Shown here piece after piece: positions 34,090 through 41,850 of a DNA stretch of 64,000 nt (its first letter is position 1; each line of letters starts with the position of its first letter). Under the pieces are notes generated by a model. That model had not been told where the DNA came from. It did no database searches and saw only the letters and a list, made by a program, of their open reading frames with translations. Origin of the DNA: Opitutaceae bacterium TAV5 (GTDB taxonomy: Bacteria > Verrucomicrobiota > Verrucomicrobiia > Opitutales > Opitutaceae). The stretch lies in the NCBI GenBank assembly GCA_000242935.3, contig CP007053.1:3581001-3645000 (forward strand). Reading direction: 5' to 3'. The position numbers and the translations under genes were made by a program.

Positions 34090-35195
34090 ACGCTTCCGGT
34101 GCGCTTCCTCATCTTCAGCCGTCCCGTTCGCGTGGCATCGCCGCCATCGGCGCCGGTCATATGGGTATCGACCACATCGCTACGCTGGCCAATCCCGCAG
34201 CCGCGCCCCGCTGGCACCTTCTCCATGTCTGCGACCTCTCGACCGGTCGCCTTCGACTTGCCCGTGAGATGGCTCCCCACGCTGCCTTGCATACCGGGGA
34301 TATCGACGTTCTTCTCGCCGATCCGGCCGTCGAGGCCATCACCGTCAACACGCCTTCCGCTGTCCGTCCCGGCATCGTCCTTCGTGCGCTTGCCGCCGGC
34401 AAACACGTCCTTTGCGAAAAACCCCTTGCGCCTGCTCCCGCCGCCGCCCGGCAACTCGCCGAAGACATCGGATGCCTTCTGGAAAAACGCTCTGCCGCCG
34501 GCCAATCCCCGCTGCTCCTCACCTGCAATCTTTTTAGTCGAAATATCCCCTGGCTGCGCCGCGCGCACGACCTCATTCGTGAAGGAGCGATCGGACAACT
34601 CGCTATTATCCGGACCGCCCATTGCACGCCCAAGTGGAAAGACCCCTCGCGTCTCACGCGCCCGCGTCCCGAAGGTCACACGCTGCACAATTGCGGCATG
34701 CACTATGTGGACCTCATCCGCTGGCTCTCGGGAAGTGAATTTACGGATGACGCCACCTGTCGCGCCACGCGCTTCTGGGGCGGCGAGTATGAACTCCATT
34801 TCATGGCCCAAGGCCGCATGGCAAATGGCTGCGCCTGGGATCTGCACAACAGTTTTTGCTACACGTCACTCGCTCGCGATCCGCGCAACTGGTCGGTTGT
34901 CGAGTGCATCGGCACGCGAGGTGTTATCAGCGCCCGGCACGATTTCCATGACGCCCGCTTCGAAGTCCGCGGCCCCGCTCTCACGCTCGACGAAACGTTC
35001 TCCTACGAAAGCAAACAGCTCTCCCGCTATTACGATGACTTCGCCTGCGCGCTCGACACGGCCGACCTCGGCCGCCTGCCTCGCATCATGGATGCAGTTA
35101 TCGCATCCGAATTCAGCCAACGCCTCGTTGATCAGGCACTTGCCGGTCCCGTTCCGAACTTCGGGGATGCCAGCACCTTCTCTCTATCGTCCTGA
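34086..35195 (+). CDS. Gfo/Idh/MocA-family oxidoreductase
   Basis: This 369-residue enzyme has a Rossmann part, RGIAAIGAGHMGIDHIATL, the hallmark HVLCEKPLAPAP with catalytic Lys, and a C-terminal domain with LHNCGMHYVDLIRWLSGSEF, which has the usual His. The first residues before RGIAAIG (about 15) are an extension. Its ATG overlaps the acetylesterase stop, so the two are co-translated; it is probably the cytosolic partner that oxidises a sugar released by the module. The substrate is unknown. It is similar in plan to the enzyme at 13657 but clearly different in sequence. Confidence 0.88.
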   Translation: MNASGALPHLQPSRSRGIAAIGAGHMGIDHIATLANPAAAPRWHLLHVCDLSTGRLRLAREMAPHAALHTGDIDVLLADPAVEAITVNTPSAVRPGIVLRALAAGKHVLCEKPLAPAPAAARQLAEDIGCLLEKRSAAGQSPLLLTCNLFSRNIPWLRRAHDLIREGAIGQLAIIRTAHCTPKWKDPSRLTRPRPEGHTLHNCGMHYVDLIRWLSGSEFTDDATCRATRFWGGEYELHFMAQGRMANGCAWDLHNSFCYTSLARDPRNWSVVECIGTRGVISARHDFHDARFEVRGPALTLDETFSYESKQLSRYYDDFACALDTADLGRLPRIMDAVIASEFSQRLVDQALAGPVPNFGDASTFSLSS

Positions 35196-35249
35196 TAATC
35201 GGTAAACCGGCGGCTGTTTCTCCCCTTCCGTCTGTCAGATTCCGACTCG

Positions 35250-35846
35250 TCATGTCGGCTCCGCAGTTGCTCCGGTTGCGGCGTCCTCCGCGGCCTTCGT
35301 CTGGTCCGCCAGTTCCTTCACCGCCCGCTCCAGTCCGGCGCGCACGCGCCTGGTCATCCGGTCGATAAACAACGTGCCCGCCAGATGATCCGCCTCGTGC
35401 TGGATGCAGCGCGCGAGGATGCCGTTGCACTGCAGCACATGCGGCACGCCGTCGGCATCCTGGAATTTCACGATGATCTCTTCCGGACGCGACACGTCAC
35501 CGCGGATTTCCGGGAACGACAGGCAACCCTCTTCGTAAACCACCTTTTCGCAGCCCGGAGCCGCTTTCACTTCCGGGTTCGCCATCACGAGCGGCATGAA
35601 CAACTCCACCGGAGGTTTCGCCCCGTCCAGCTCCCAGTCGTAGTCGCGGTCCGCCGTCCTCACATCGACGACGCAGAACCGGATGGCCCGCCCGATCTGC
35701 TGCGCCGCCAGGCCGATGCCTTTTGCCGCATGCATGGTCTCGATCATGTCGTGGCCCAGTTTGGCCAGTGCGGCGTCAAAAACGGTTACGTTCTCGCCTT
35801 TTTTTCTCAGGACGGGGTTGTTGTAGTGAACAATTGGCAGCACCAT
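35250..35846 (-). CDS. def: Peptide deformylase
   Basis: This 198-residue protein removes the formyl group from new N-termini. The three motifs are in order: GIGLAAQQIG (residues 43-52), EGCLSFP with the metal-binding Cys (near 107), and QHEADHL with the metal-binding His residues and catalytic Glu (near 149). The C-terminal extension of about 25 residues (KAAEDAATGATAEPT) is low-complexity. It stands alone on the minus strand between plus-strand genes, without the usual fmt neighbour. The length is slightly above the 170-180 residues typical of def. Confidence 0.94.
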   Translation of the reverse strand: MVLPIVHYNNPVLRKKGENVTVFDAALAKLGHDMIETMHAAKGIGLAAQQIGRAIRFCVVDVRTADRDYDWELDGAKPPVELFMPLVMANPEVKAAPGCEKVVYEEGCLSFPEIRGDVSRPEEIIVKFQDADGVPHVLQCNGILARCIQHEADHLAGTLFIDRMTRRVRAGLERAVKELADQTKAAEDAATGATAEPT

Positions 35847-35927
35847 GAGTCGAAACGTGTAATTTTCGCCGCAGCCTGCGAGTTTCTCTTTTCATCGCAA
35901 CCATCAAGAAGACGTCCGCCCACACCC

Positions 35928-37835
35928 GTGCCTCACGACGGCCATAACACTCTCCCGTCCGGTCCATCCGGTCCGCCCGCCGGCGACACCCCGCCGCCTG
36001 CCGCTTCCCGCTGGCCGGCCGTCGTGCTCTGGGCGTTGCCCGGCATCGTCTTCGCTCTCGTCGCCTGGGCGCTGCCGGTTCACATCAAATCCGTGACTCC
36101 CGCGCTCCTCCGCCAGGCCGGCGAAGGCACGCTCGCCGCCTCCGCGCTCGGGCAGCGCCTTCTCGACGGCAACCGGCCGGGTCCGGCCGCCATCGTTCTC
36201 GACGCGGCGCGTGCGCTGGGCGATCCGCATGCCGGGGCGCTCGAGGAAGATCTCGCCGCCTTCGCCCGCCGCCAGCCCGCCCTGATTCCGTGGGGCGGAC
36301 GCGATCCGTTCCTCGATCCTCTCATGAAGCAACCCGGCGTCGCCACCCGCGCCGCCGCGAGTACCCCGGTCCTGACTTTTTTCGTGCCCGAACGCGCCCG
36401 GGCCGCGCTTCGCGATTTTCTCGCCAACTCCCGTTCGCCCGGAGTCCTCGCGCTCCTGAGCACCCGCGGGATCACCGCCACCGAAAACTTCGTCCCCGCC
36501 ACCCGCGCCGGCGGCCAGACGCTCGATGCCACCCTCCTCCTCGCCGCGCTCCTCTACCAAGGCGAGCACCTCACGCCTGCGCTCCAGCGCGAACTCGCCA
36601 CCCTCGCCGCCGATGCCAACGCCTCCGGCCGCATGGGCCCGCTCGAGGATGTTTACCTCAACCTCCTCTCGCTCGGGCGCCGGCTCGACTGGATGCAACT
36701 CGCCTCCCTGCTGCGCATCACAGGTTCCGTCGAGACGCTCGCCCAGTTTGCCGGCCTCTCCCGCGCCGTGCCCGATGCCTTTCCGCTTCTCTACACCGCC
36801 GCGCTTCTCGACGGCTCGGCCGATCCTGTGGCCGGCTATTTCACCCGGCACGGCGCCGAGGCGGCCCTGCCCGACCTCCGGCTCGCTCTCGGTTTCGGCG
36901 AGGGCGCGGTTCGCCAGCTCCTCCTGCGGCAGGTCCCCGTCAGCCGCCAGGCCGCGCCTCCGGCCGCTCTCGGTGTCGGCCAACTCGCCGAAGTCGCCCT
37001 CCTGTATCCGCGCGCCGTGCTCGCGGCCAAATACGTGGCCTGGTTCCTCGCCGCCTTTTGCCTGCTCCGCGCGCTCGACCGGGCCATTGTCGGCCGCGCC
37101 ACCCGCCCGCGTTCAGGGTTCAGAGTTCAGGGTTCAGAGTTGTCGGCAACCGGCAGTTCAACCCACTCCGCTTCGCTTGCCGACAACCCCAAGCTCCAGA
37201 CCCTGAACTCCAAACTGACACGCGACAGCGTGGCCCGCCCGCATCTCGTCAGCGCCGTCCTCGCCATTCTTCTGGGCGGGCTCGTCATCGCCGCCACGGA
37301 ACCATTCCTGCTGCGCGTCACACCGGCGGCCACCGATTTCCGGCTCAGTTTTGCCGTTCCCGTCATTTCCGACGTCACCGATTCATCCACACTCACACAT
37401 CAACCACCCTCCTTCGCCATGGACACCAACTCGCTCCTCTCCATCGGACTCTTCGCTGCGCTCCAGATCGGCATGTACCTCATCTGCCTGCTCAAGATCC
37501 AGAGCATCGACCGCCTGCCGCTCGGCCCTCTCGTGAAACTCAGGCTCATGGAAAACGAGGAGAACCTCTTCGACGGCGGCCTCTATCTCGGCATCGCCGG
37601 CACCGCGGCCGCCCTCGTCCTGCAAGTGCTCGGCGTTCTTGATCCCAACCTCCTCGCGGCCTACTCCTCCAACCTTTTCGGCATCACCTGCGTCGCGCTC
37701 GTCAAGATCCGCCACGTGCGCCCCTACAAAAACAAACTCATTCTCGAAGGCCAGGCCGCCATCGCCGCCGCCGCGGCCGGCCAGCTCTCCGGCGCCGCCA
37801 CGGCAGCCGCTGCCGGCAGCCGCGCTCCGCTCTAG
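35928..37835 (+). CDS. Multi-spanning membrane protein with a repeat-derived linker
   Basis: In this 635-residue protein, after a Pro-rich start, a membrane helix (WPAVVLWALPGIVFALVAWA) anchors an extracytoplasmic region of about 320 residues. Further hydrophobic segments follow near residues 360-380 (AAKYVAWFLAAFCLLRALD), 440-460 (LVSAVLAILLGGLVIAATEP) and in the C-terminal third (LLSIGLFAALQIGMYLICLL, YLGIAGTAAALVLQVLGVLD). A stretch near residues 396-430 (SGFRVQGSELSATG to LQTLNSKL) is encoded by a palindromic repeat and interrupts the sequence between membrane segments. The function is unknown. The start is uncertain; a GTG at 35928 gives the first protein-like sequence. It precedes the coiled-coil gene by 69 bp and is probably co-transcribed with it. 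Confidence 0.65.
   Translation: MPHDGHNTLPSGPSGPPAGDTPPPAASRWPAVVLWALPGIVFALVAWALPVHIKSVTPALLRQAGEGTLAASALGQRLLDGNRPGPAAIVLDAARALGDPHAGALEEDLAAFARRQPALIPWGGRDPFLDPLMKQPGVATRAAASTPVLTFFVPERARAALRDFLANSRSPGVLALLSTRGITATENFVPATRAGGQTLDATLLLAALLYQGEHLTPALQRELATLAADANASGRMGPLEDVYLNLLSLGRRLDWMQLASLLRITGSVETLAQFAGLSRAVPDAFPLLYTAALLDGSADPVAGYFTRHGAEAALPDLRLALGFGEGAVRQLLLRQVPVSRQAAPPAALGVGQLAEVALLYPRAVLAAKYVAWFLAAFCLLRALDRAIVGRATRPRSGFRVQGSELSATGSSTHSASLADNPKLQTLNSKLTRDSVARPHLVSAVLAILLGGLVIAATEPFLLRVTPAATDFRLSFAVPVISDVTDSSTLTHQPPSFAMDTNSLLSIGLFAALQIGMYLICLLKIQSIDRLPLGPLVKLRLMENEENLFDGGLYLGIAGTAAALVLQVLGVLDPNLLAAYSSNLFGITCVALVKIRHVRPYKNKLILEGQAAIAAAAAGQLSGAATAAAAGSRAPL
37112..37215. repeat. Palindromic repeat inserted in frame within a membrane-protein gene
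   Basis: GAGTTCAGGGT (37123-37133) pairs with ACCCTGAACTC (37200-37210), and TTGTCGGCAA (37140-37149) with TTGCCGACAA (37177-37186). It is preceded by iterations of GGTTCAGA type. The coding frame runs through without a stop and is translated as an extra linker between two membrane regions. Confidence 0.75.
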
Positions 37836-37904
37836 CCCGCCGCCGCTTCCTCACGCCGGTCCCGTGCGTTCCCTATTTCCCATCCAACCGAGCCACCACG
37901 GACG

Positions 37905-39347
37905 ATGAACAAGACTCTTCTCCTCATTCTCTGCGACTTTCTCCTGCTCAACCTCCTTGCCCTCACCCGCTGGGACAAGGCCGAGCCGAGGCCGCAACCC
38001 CCGCCCGCCGCCGCGGACAAAACCACGCAGGACACCGCACCCGCCGCCACCGCCAAGGACGACATCGTTGCCGTCATGCGCCTCTCGCTCGAGGACGAGC
38101 GCAAGCAGCGTGACACCCTCGCGCAGCAACTCGAGAGCACCCAAAGCACCGCCGACCAGCTGGCCGCCGAACGCGCCCGCCTCGAAGCCGAACGCCAGCG
38201 CCTCGAGCGCGAACGCGCCGCCCTCGACCAGAACCTCACGCAGACCCGCGAACGCGCCGAAAAGACCGCCGCCGAACTCACCGCGCAACTCACCACCACC
38301 AAAACGCAGGCCACGACCGCCGCCGAGCGTGCCGCCGCCCTCGAGCGCGATCTCGCCGCCCGCGCCGCCGAAGTCGAGAAACGCGAAAAGGAACTCGCCG
38401 ACCTCGCCGCCCGCCAGGCCGAGGCGCAGAAGCAGATCGAGAACCTCAACGTCACCGTCCGCGTGGCCGAACAGGAAAAAAACCTCCTCCGTGAAACCGC
38501 GCAAAACCTCCGCCTCCAGGTCGATGCCGAGCGCAAGGAACGCGAAAAAGTCCAGGAAACCACCACGCAGCTCGCCACCGGCGTCAGCCAGCTCGCCGAG
38601 CACTCCGCCGACCTCACCAAGGAAATCCGCGAGAGTCGTCCCATCAACGCCAATACTCTTTTCAACGACTTCCTCGCCAACCGCGTCCGCGTGGACGTGA
38701 CCGCCCGCCGCTCCAGTTTCCTCGGCCAGATCAACCGCGTCCGCGAGGCCCGCACGATTTTTGTCAACGACGGCGCCACGACCTACGCGCTCCTGCACAT
38801 CGACGACACCCCGTTCAGCGTGCGCGAAAGCGGCGCCGACTGGGAGCAGATCACCGCGACCTACACCCCGCCGAAAGGCGGCGCGCGCCAGACGATCCCG
38901 GCGCTGCATTTCCTGAAACTCGACCCGCGTCTCATCGCGGTGCCCGTGACGCCGGAGCAGCTTTCCAGCTTCGGAGTGAAGACCTACAAGACCGCGCTCG
39001 ATCCCTACCGTTTTCCGGAGGCCGTTCTCATCAGCAACGGCGGCGCCGGGTACGGCGAACTCCCCTTCAAGCTCGATCCTGCGACGCCCGGTTACGTGAA
39101 AGTGGAAAACCGGTTTTTCCGTCGCGTCTTCGGGGATTTTTCACCCAACCGCGGCGATCTCGTGCTCAGCAAGACGGGCGAACTTCTCGGCGTGATGGTC
39201 AACAACGACTACTGTGTGGTGATTGGCGCCTTCGCGCCTTCCGCGACCATCAACACCGGTTACGACCTCAAGGAACGCCAGCCGACCTCCGCCCTCCTCG
39301 ACACCCAGGCCGGCCGCTACCGCGCCCTGCCGCTGCGCCTGCAATGA
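37905..39347 (+). CDS. Membrane-anchored long coiled-coil protein with C-terminal globular domain
   Basis: This 480-residue protein opens with a hydrophobic stretch (TLLLILCDFLLLNLLALTRW) that anchors it. After a Pro/Ala-rich spacer, residues 55-245 form a continuous coiled coil rich in Arg, Glu, Ala and Gln (AERARLEAERQRLERERAAL). The C-terminal 220 residues are beta-rich, with repeated V, T and G patterns (GYGELPFKLDPATPGYVKVE), and have no recognised motif. The architecture resembles envelope-spanning scaffold proteins, but I cannot assign a family. It forms a pair with the membrane protein upstream. The stop is followed within 10 bp by a 260-bp palindromic element. Confidence 0.65.
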   Translation: MNKTLLLILCDFLLLNLLALTRWDKAEPRPQPPPAAADKTTQDTAPAATAKDDIVAVMRLSLEDERKQRDTLAQQLESTQSTADQLAAERARLEAERQRLERERAALDQNLTQTRERAEKTAAELTAQLTTTKTQATTAAERAAALERDLAARAAEVEKREKELADLAARQAEAQKQIENLNVTVRVAEQEKNLLRETAQNLRLQVDAERKEREKVQETTTQLATGVSQLAEHSADLTKEIRESRPINANTLFNDFLANRVRVDVTARRSSFLGQINRVREARTIFVNDGATTYALLHIDDTPFSVRESGADWEQITATYTPPKGGARQTIPALHFLKLDPRLIAVPVTPEQLSSFGVKTYKTALDPYRFPEAVLISNGGAGYGELPFKLDPATPGYVKVENRFFRRVFGDFSPNRGDLVLSKTGELLGVMVNNDYCVVIGAFAPSATINTGYDLKERQPTSALLDTQAGRYRALPLRLQ

Positions 39348-39353
39348 TCCGGA

Positions 39354-39613
39354 CGGAGCGGCGGCATTCCTGCCGCTGCGACGACGCGAAGCGTCGCCGG
39401 TCCAAACCGTATCCATGCAGGAAATACTGAATCAATTGATGACGTGCTGCATGGGAGACGGATTTCTACTGAGTTGCAGCAGGGTTTGCGGCCACTGACT
39501 CGCCGCCGTTTTCGCCCGTGAAAACGTCCGACTGCATGGATACGGTTGAGCGGCGAAGCATTGGGCGAGGTGCTGGCGCACCTCGTCGCAGCGGCAGGAA
39601 TGCCGCCGCTCCG
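39354..39613. repeat. 260-bp nested palindromic element with 31-bp perfect terminal inverted repeats
   Basis: The outer arms (39354-39384, CGGAGCGGCGGCATTCCTGC onward, and 39583-39613) are exactly complementary over 31 bp. Inside them, AACCGTATCCATGCAG (39405-39420) is exactly complementary to 39532-39547. Between lies a 111-bp core with no convincing gene. The outer arm family is the one found at 12241-12386 and 43198-43235. It starts 6 bp after a stop codon and occupies most of the 454-bp gap before cysC; the remainder is an AT-rich upstream region. Confidence 0.85.
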
Positions 39614-39729
39614 TCGATCCCCACCGCTCCTGTCGAACCCACTTGCGTCCGACATCCAGGGCTGTCCTGTTTTATGTGCATCGGGATCTGGAATTTTTAT
39701 CCATTTCATAATCAAAAACTAATCTAATT

Positions 39730-39799
39730 CCCCTTTTTCAGGGGGTATTTTGAGCTTGCGGGAATAATTAAGTTCTGAATGTTTATGAACTCACTAAAC
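39730..39799 (+). promoter_or_regulatory. AT-rich cysC upstream region with two small hairpins
   Basis: CCCC-TTTTTCA-GGGG (39730-39744) is a short hairpin, and AGTTC / GAACT (39771-39775, 39787-39791) is a second, overlapped by GTTTA / TAAAC (39781-39785, 39795-39799). The two could be alternative folds 11 bp before the cysC start, as in an attenuator, or a simple promoter with an operator. No known cysteine or SAM riboswitch core was recognised. Confidence 0.3.
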
Positions 39800-39801
39800 A
39801 A

Positions 39802-40533
39802 ATGGGTTCTTCCGTCAACAGTGCCGACTCCGCAGTCGCTGCCGCCGCCAATCTTCATCCGGTGTTCGATCGCGTCCTGCCGCGTGCGGAAAAGGAAGCC
39901 CGGTTTCGGCAGCATGGACGGGTGATCTGGCTCTACGGGCTCTCCGGCTCGGGCAAGAGCACGCTCGCCATCGCGCTGGAGCGCAGCCTCTTCGCCGCCG
40001 GTTTCGTCACCCACCTGCTCGATGGCGACAACGTCCGCACCGGCCTCAACCGCGGGCTCGGCTTCAGCGATGCCGACCGGGCGGAGAATCTCCGGCGCGT
40101 CGCCGAAGTGGCGAAACTCTTTGTACAGGCCGGCATCATCACGATCTGCTCGTTCATCACGCCGCTCAGGGAAAATCGCTCCCGTGTTCGCGAAATCATC
40201 GGGTCTGACGATCTTCTCGACGTTTACGTGAAGGCTTCATTCGAAACCTGCGCCCGTCGCGATCCGAAGGGCCTCTATGCCAAGGCCGCCGCCGGCGGAG
40301 TCGGGCAATTTACCGGGCGCGACTCGACATTCGAGCCGCCGGAGCCTGCGTCCATCGCGCCCGGCGCCGACGTCCCCGCGCTCGTCATCGACACCGAGGC
40401 CGCTCCGCCCGAGGCCTGCCTGCAAACGCTTCTCGATACCCTGCTCCCGCGTATCCGGTTTCCCGGCACGTCCGCGCCCGCGCTTTTTTCACCGTCTCCC
40501 TCGGCTGTTTCCTCTTCCACTTCACGACATTGA
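39802..40533 (+). CDS. cysC: Adenylylsulfate kinase (APS kinase)
   Basis: This 243-residue protein phosphorylates APS to PAPS. The P-loop is LYGLSGSGKST (residues 44-54), followed by LDGDNVRTGLNRGLGFSDADRAEN (APS-binding). Further on, CSFITPLRENRSRVR and YVKASFETCARRDPKGLYAKA are typical. An N-terminal extension of about 30 residues precedes the kinase core, and the last 20 residues are Ser-rich and unstructured. It is encoded alone rather than fused to cysN, as in several other phyla. cysD follows by 10 bp and cysN after it, so the three genes form a sulfate-activation operon. Confidence 0.93.
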   Translation: MGSSVNSADSAVAAAANLHPVFDRVLPRAEKEARFRQHGRVIWLYGLSGSGKSTLAIALERSLFAAGFVTHLLDGDNVRTGLNRGLGFSDADRAENLRRVAEVAKLFVQAGIITICSFITPLRENRSRVREIIGSDDLLDVYVKASFETCARRDPKGLYAKAAAGGVGQFTGRDSTFEPPEPASIAPGADVPALVIDTEAAPPEACLQTLLDTLLPRIRFPGTSAPALFSPSPSAVSSSTSRH

Positions 40534-40543
40534 TCAAGACCAC

Positions 40544-41686
40544 ATGACCGCTATCGCTTCGGCACCCGTATCCGCCAAATCCCTGTCTTCTTCCGCCCGC
40601 TCAGGCACACCCACCGCCAACCCGCCGGCCGCCACGCCGGCGACCGCCCCCGCCGCACCGGCGACCGCCCCCGCCGCACCGGCGTCCGCGACTCCGGACG
40701 CCGATGCGGACGCCGCCGGGCCAGCCACGTCCGTCGCCGCGTCCTCCGCGCCTGTCCGCGCCGCCGCTCACGCCTCCGGATTTTCGTCCTACAACCTCAC
40801 CCACCTCGCCCAGCTCGAGCACGAGGCGATTTTCGTGATGCGTGAAGTCGCCGCCCAGTTCGAGCGGCCCGCACTCCTCTTTTCCGGCGGCAAGGACTCC
40901 ATCGTCATGGTGCGCCTCGCGCAAAAGGCCTTCGCCCCCGCGCGTTTCCCGTTCCCGCTCGTCCACATCGACACCGGCCACAATTTCGTCGAGACGATCG
41001 AATTCCGCGACTGGCTGGCGAAGGACACCGGCGGCCGCCTCGTCGTCCGTTACGTGGAAGATTCGATCAAGTCCGGCTCCGCGGTTGAGGAAAAAGGGCC
41101 CAACCCCTCGCGCAACGGACTCCAGACCGTCACGCTGCTCGAAACCATCGAGGAGTTCAAATTCGATGCCTGCCTCGGCGGCGCGCGCCGCGACGAGGAG
41201 AAGGCCCGCGCCAAGGAGCGCTTTTTCTCCCATCGCAACGAATTCGGCGAGTGGGACCCGAAGAACCAGCGTCCCGAGCTCTGGAATCTTTTCAACGGCC
41301 GCAAGCAGGTCGGCGAGCACTTCCGCGTCTTCCCGCTCTCCAACTGGACGGAGATGGATGTCTGGCAATACATCGCCCGTGAAAACCTCCGCATTCCGTC
41401 GATCTACTTCGCGCACCGGCGCCGCGTTGTGAACCGCGGCGGCACGCTCCTCGCCGACACGCCCTTCATCAACCTGTTGCCCGGCGAGAGCTTCACCGAG
41501 CGCACCGTGCGCTTCCGCACCGTGGGTGACGCCACCTGCACCGGCGCTGTGGAATCCACCGCGGCCGACCTCGCCGAGATCATCCAGGAAGTCGCCTCCG
41601 CCCGCGTCACCGAACGCGGCACCCGCGCCGACGACAAGCGCTCCGAAAGCGCCATGGAAGACCGCAAGAAAGCGGGCTATTTCTGA
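40544..41686 (+). CDS. cysD: Sulfate adenylyltransferase small subunit CysD with an Ala/Pro-rich extension
   Basis: In this 380-residue protein, the core from about residue 88 has LEHEAIFVMREVAAQFERP, the PP-loop SGGKDSIVMVRLAQKAF and HIDTGHNFVETIEFRD. ARRDEEKARAKERFFSHR, LFNGRKQVGEHFRVFPLSNW and the C-terminal YFAHRRRVVNRGG are also as expected. It makes APS from ATP and sulfate together with CysN, whose GTP hydrolysis drives the reaction. Unusually, about 85 residues of Ala/Pro/Thr-rich sequence precede the core, including a 21-bp tandem repeat (PATAPAA twice) at 40637-40678. The length is about 380 residues against roughly 300 in most CysD. Confidence 0.92.
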   Translation: MTAIASAPVSAKSLSSSARSGTPTANPPAATPATAPAAPATAPAAPASATPDADADAAGPATSVAASSAPVRAAAHASGFSSYNLTHLAQLEHEAIFVMREVAAQFERPALLFSGGKDSIVMVRLAQKAFAPARFPFPLVHIDTGHNFVETIEFRDWLAKDTGGRLVVRYVEDSIKSGSAVEEKGPNPSRNGLQTVTLLETIEEFKFDACLGGARRDEEKARAKERFFSHRNEFGEWDPKNQRPELWNLFNGRKQVGEHFRVFPLSNWTEMDVWQYIARENLRIPSIYFAHRRRVVNRGGTLLADTPFINLLPGESFTERTVRFRTVGDATCTGAVESTAADLAEIIQEVASARVTERGTRADDKRSESAMEDRKKAGYF

Positions 41687-41691
41687 AATTT

Positions 41692-41815
41692 TTTTAACCA
41701 CTCATGCACACTAATAGACACTGATAACAAACACGGGAAACCGGTCTCTGATGAACAGGTCCATTCTGTGCAGCTTTATTCATTAGTGTCCATCCGTGTC
41801 CATTAGTGGTTAAAA
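41692..41815. repeat. Inverted repeat between cysD and cysN (TTTTAACCACT arms)
   Basis: TTTTAACCACT (41692-41702) and AGTGGTTAAAA (41805-41815) are exactly complementary, and the arms continue imperfectly with TAGTGTCCAT-type iterations inwards. It fills the 164-bp space between cysD and cysN, genes usually nearly adjacent. It could reduce read-through or stabilise part of the transcript. Confidence 0.75.
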
Positions 41816-41850
41816 CCGTTTTCCAATTCTTAACTCCTGATTCGTTCCGC

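Noticed and set aside
39354-39613. CRISPR array
   Set aside because: Repeats here are inverted, nested and unevenly spaced; no direct repeats with regular spacers and no cas genes.
39730-39799. SAM- or cysteine-linked riboswitch before cysC
   Set aside because: The hairpins are short and no conserved riboswitch core is visible; kept only as a weak regulatory region.
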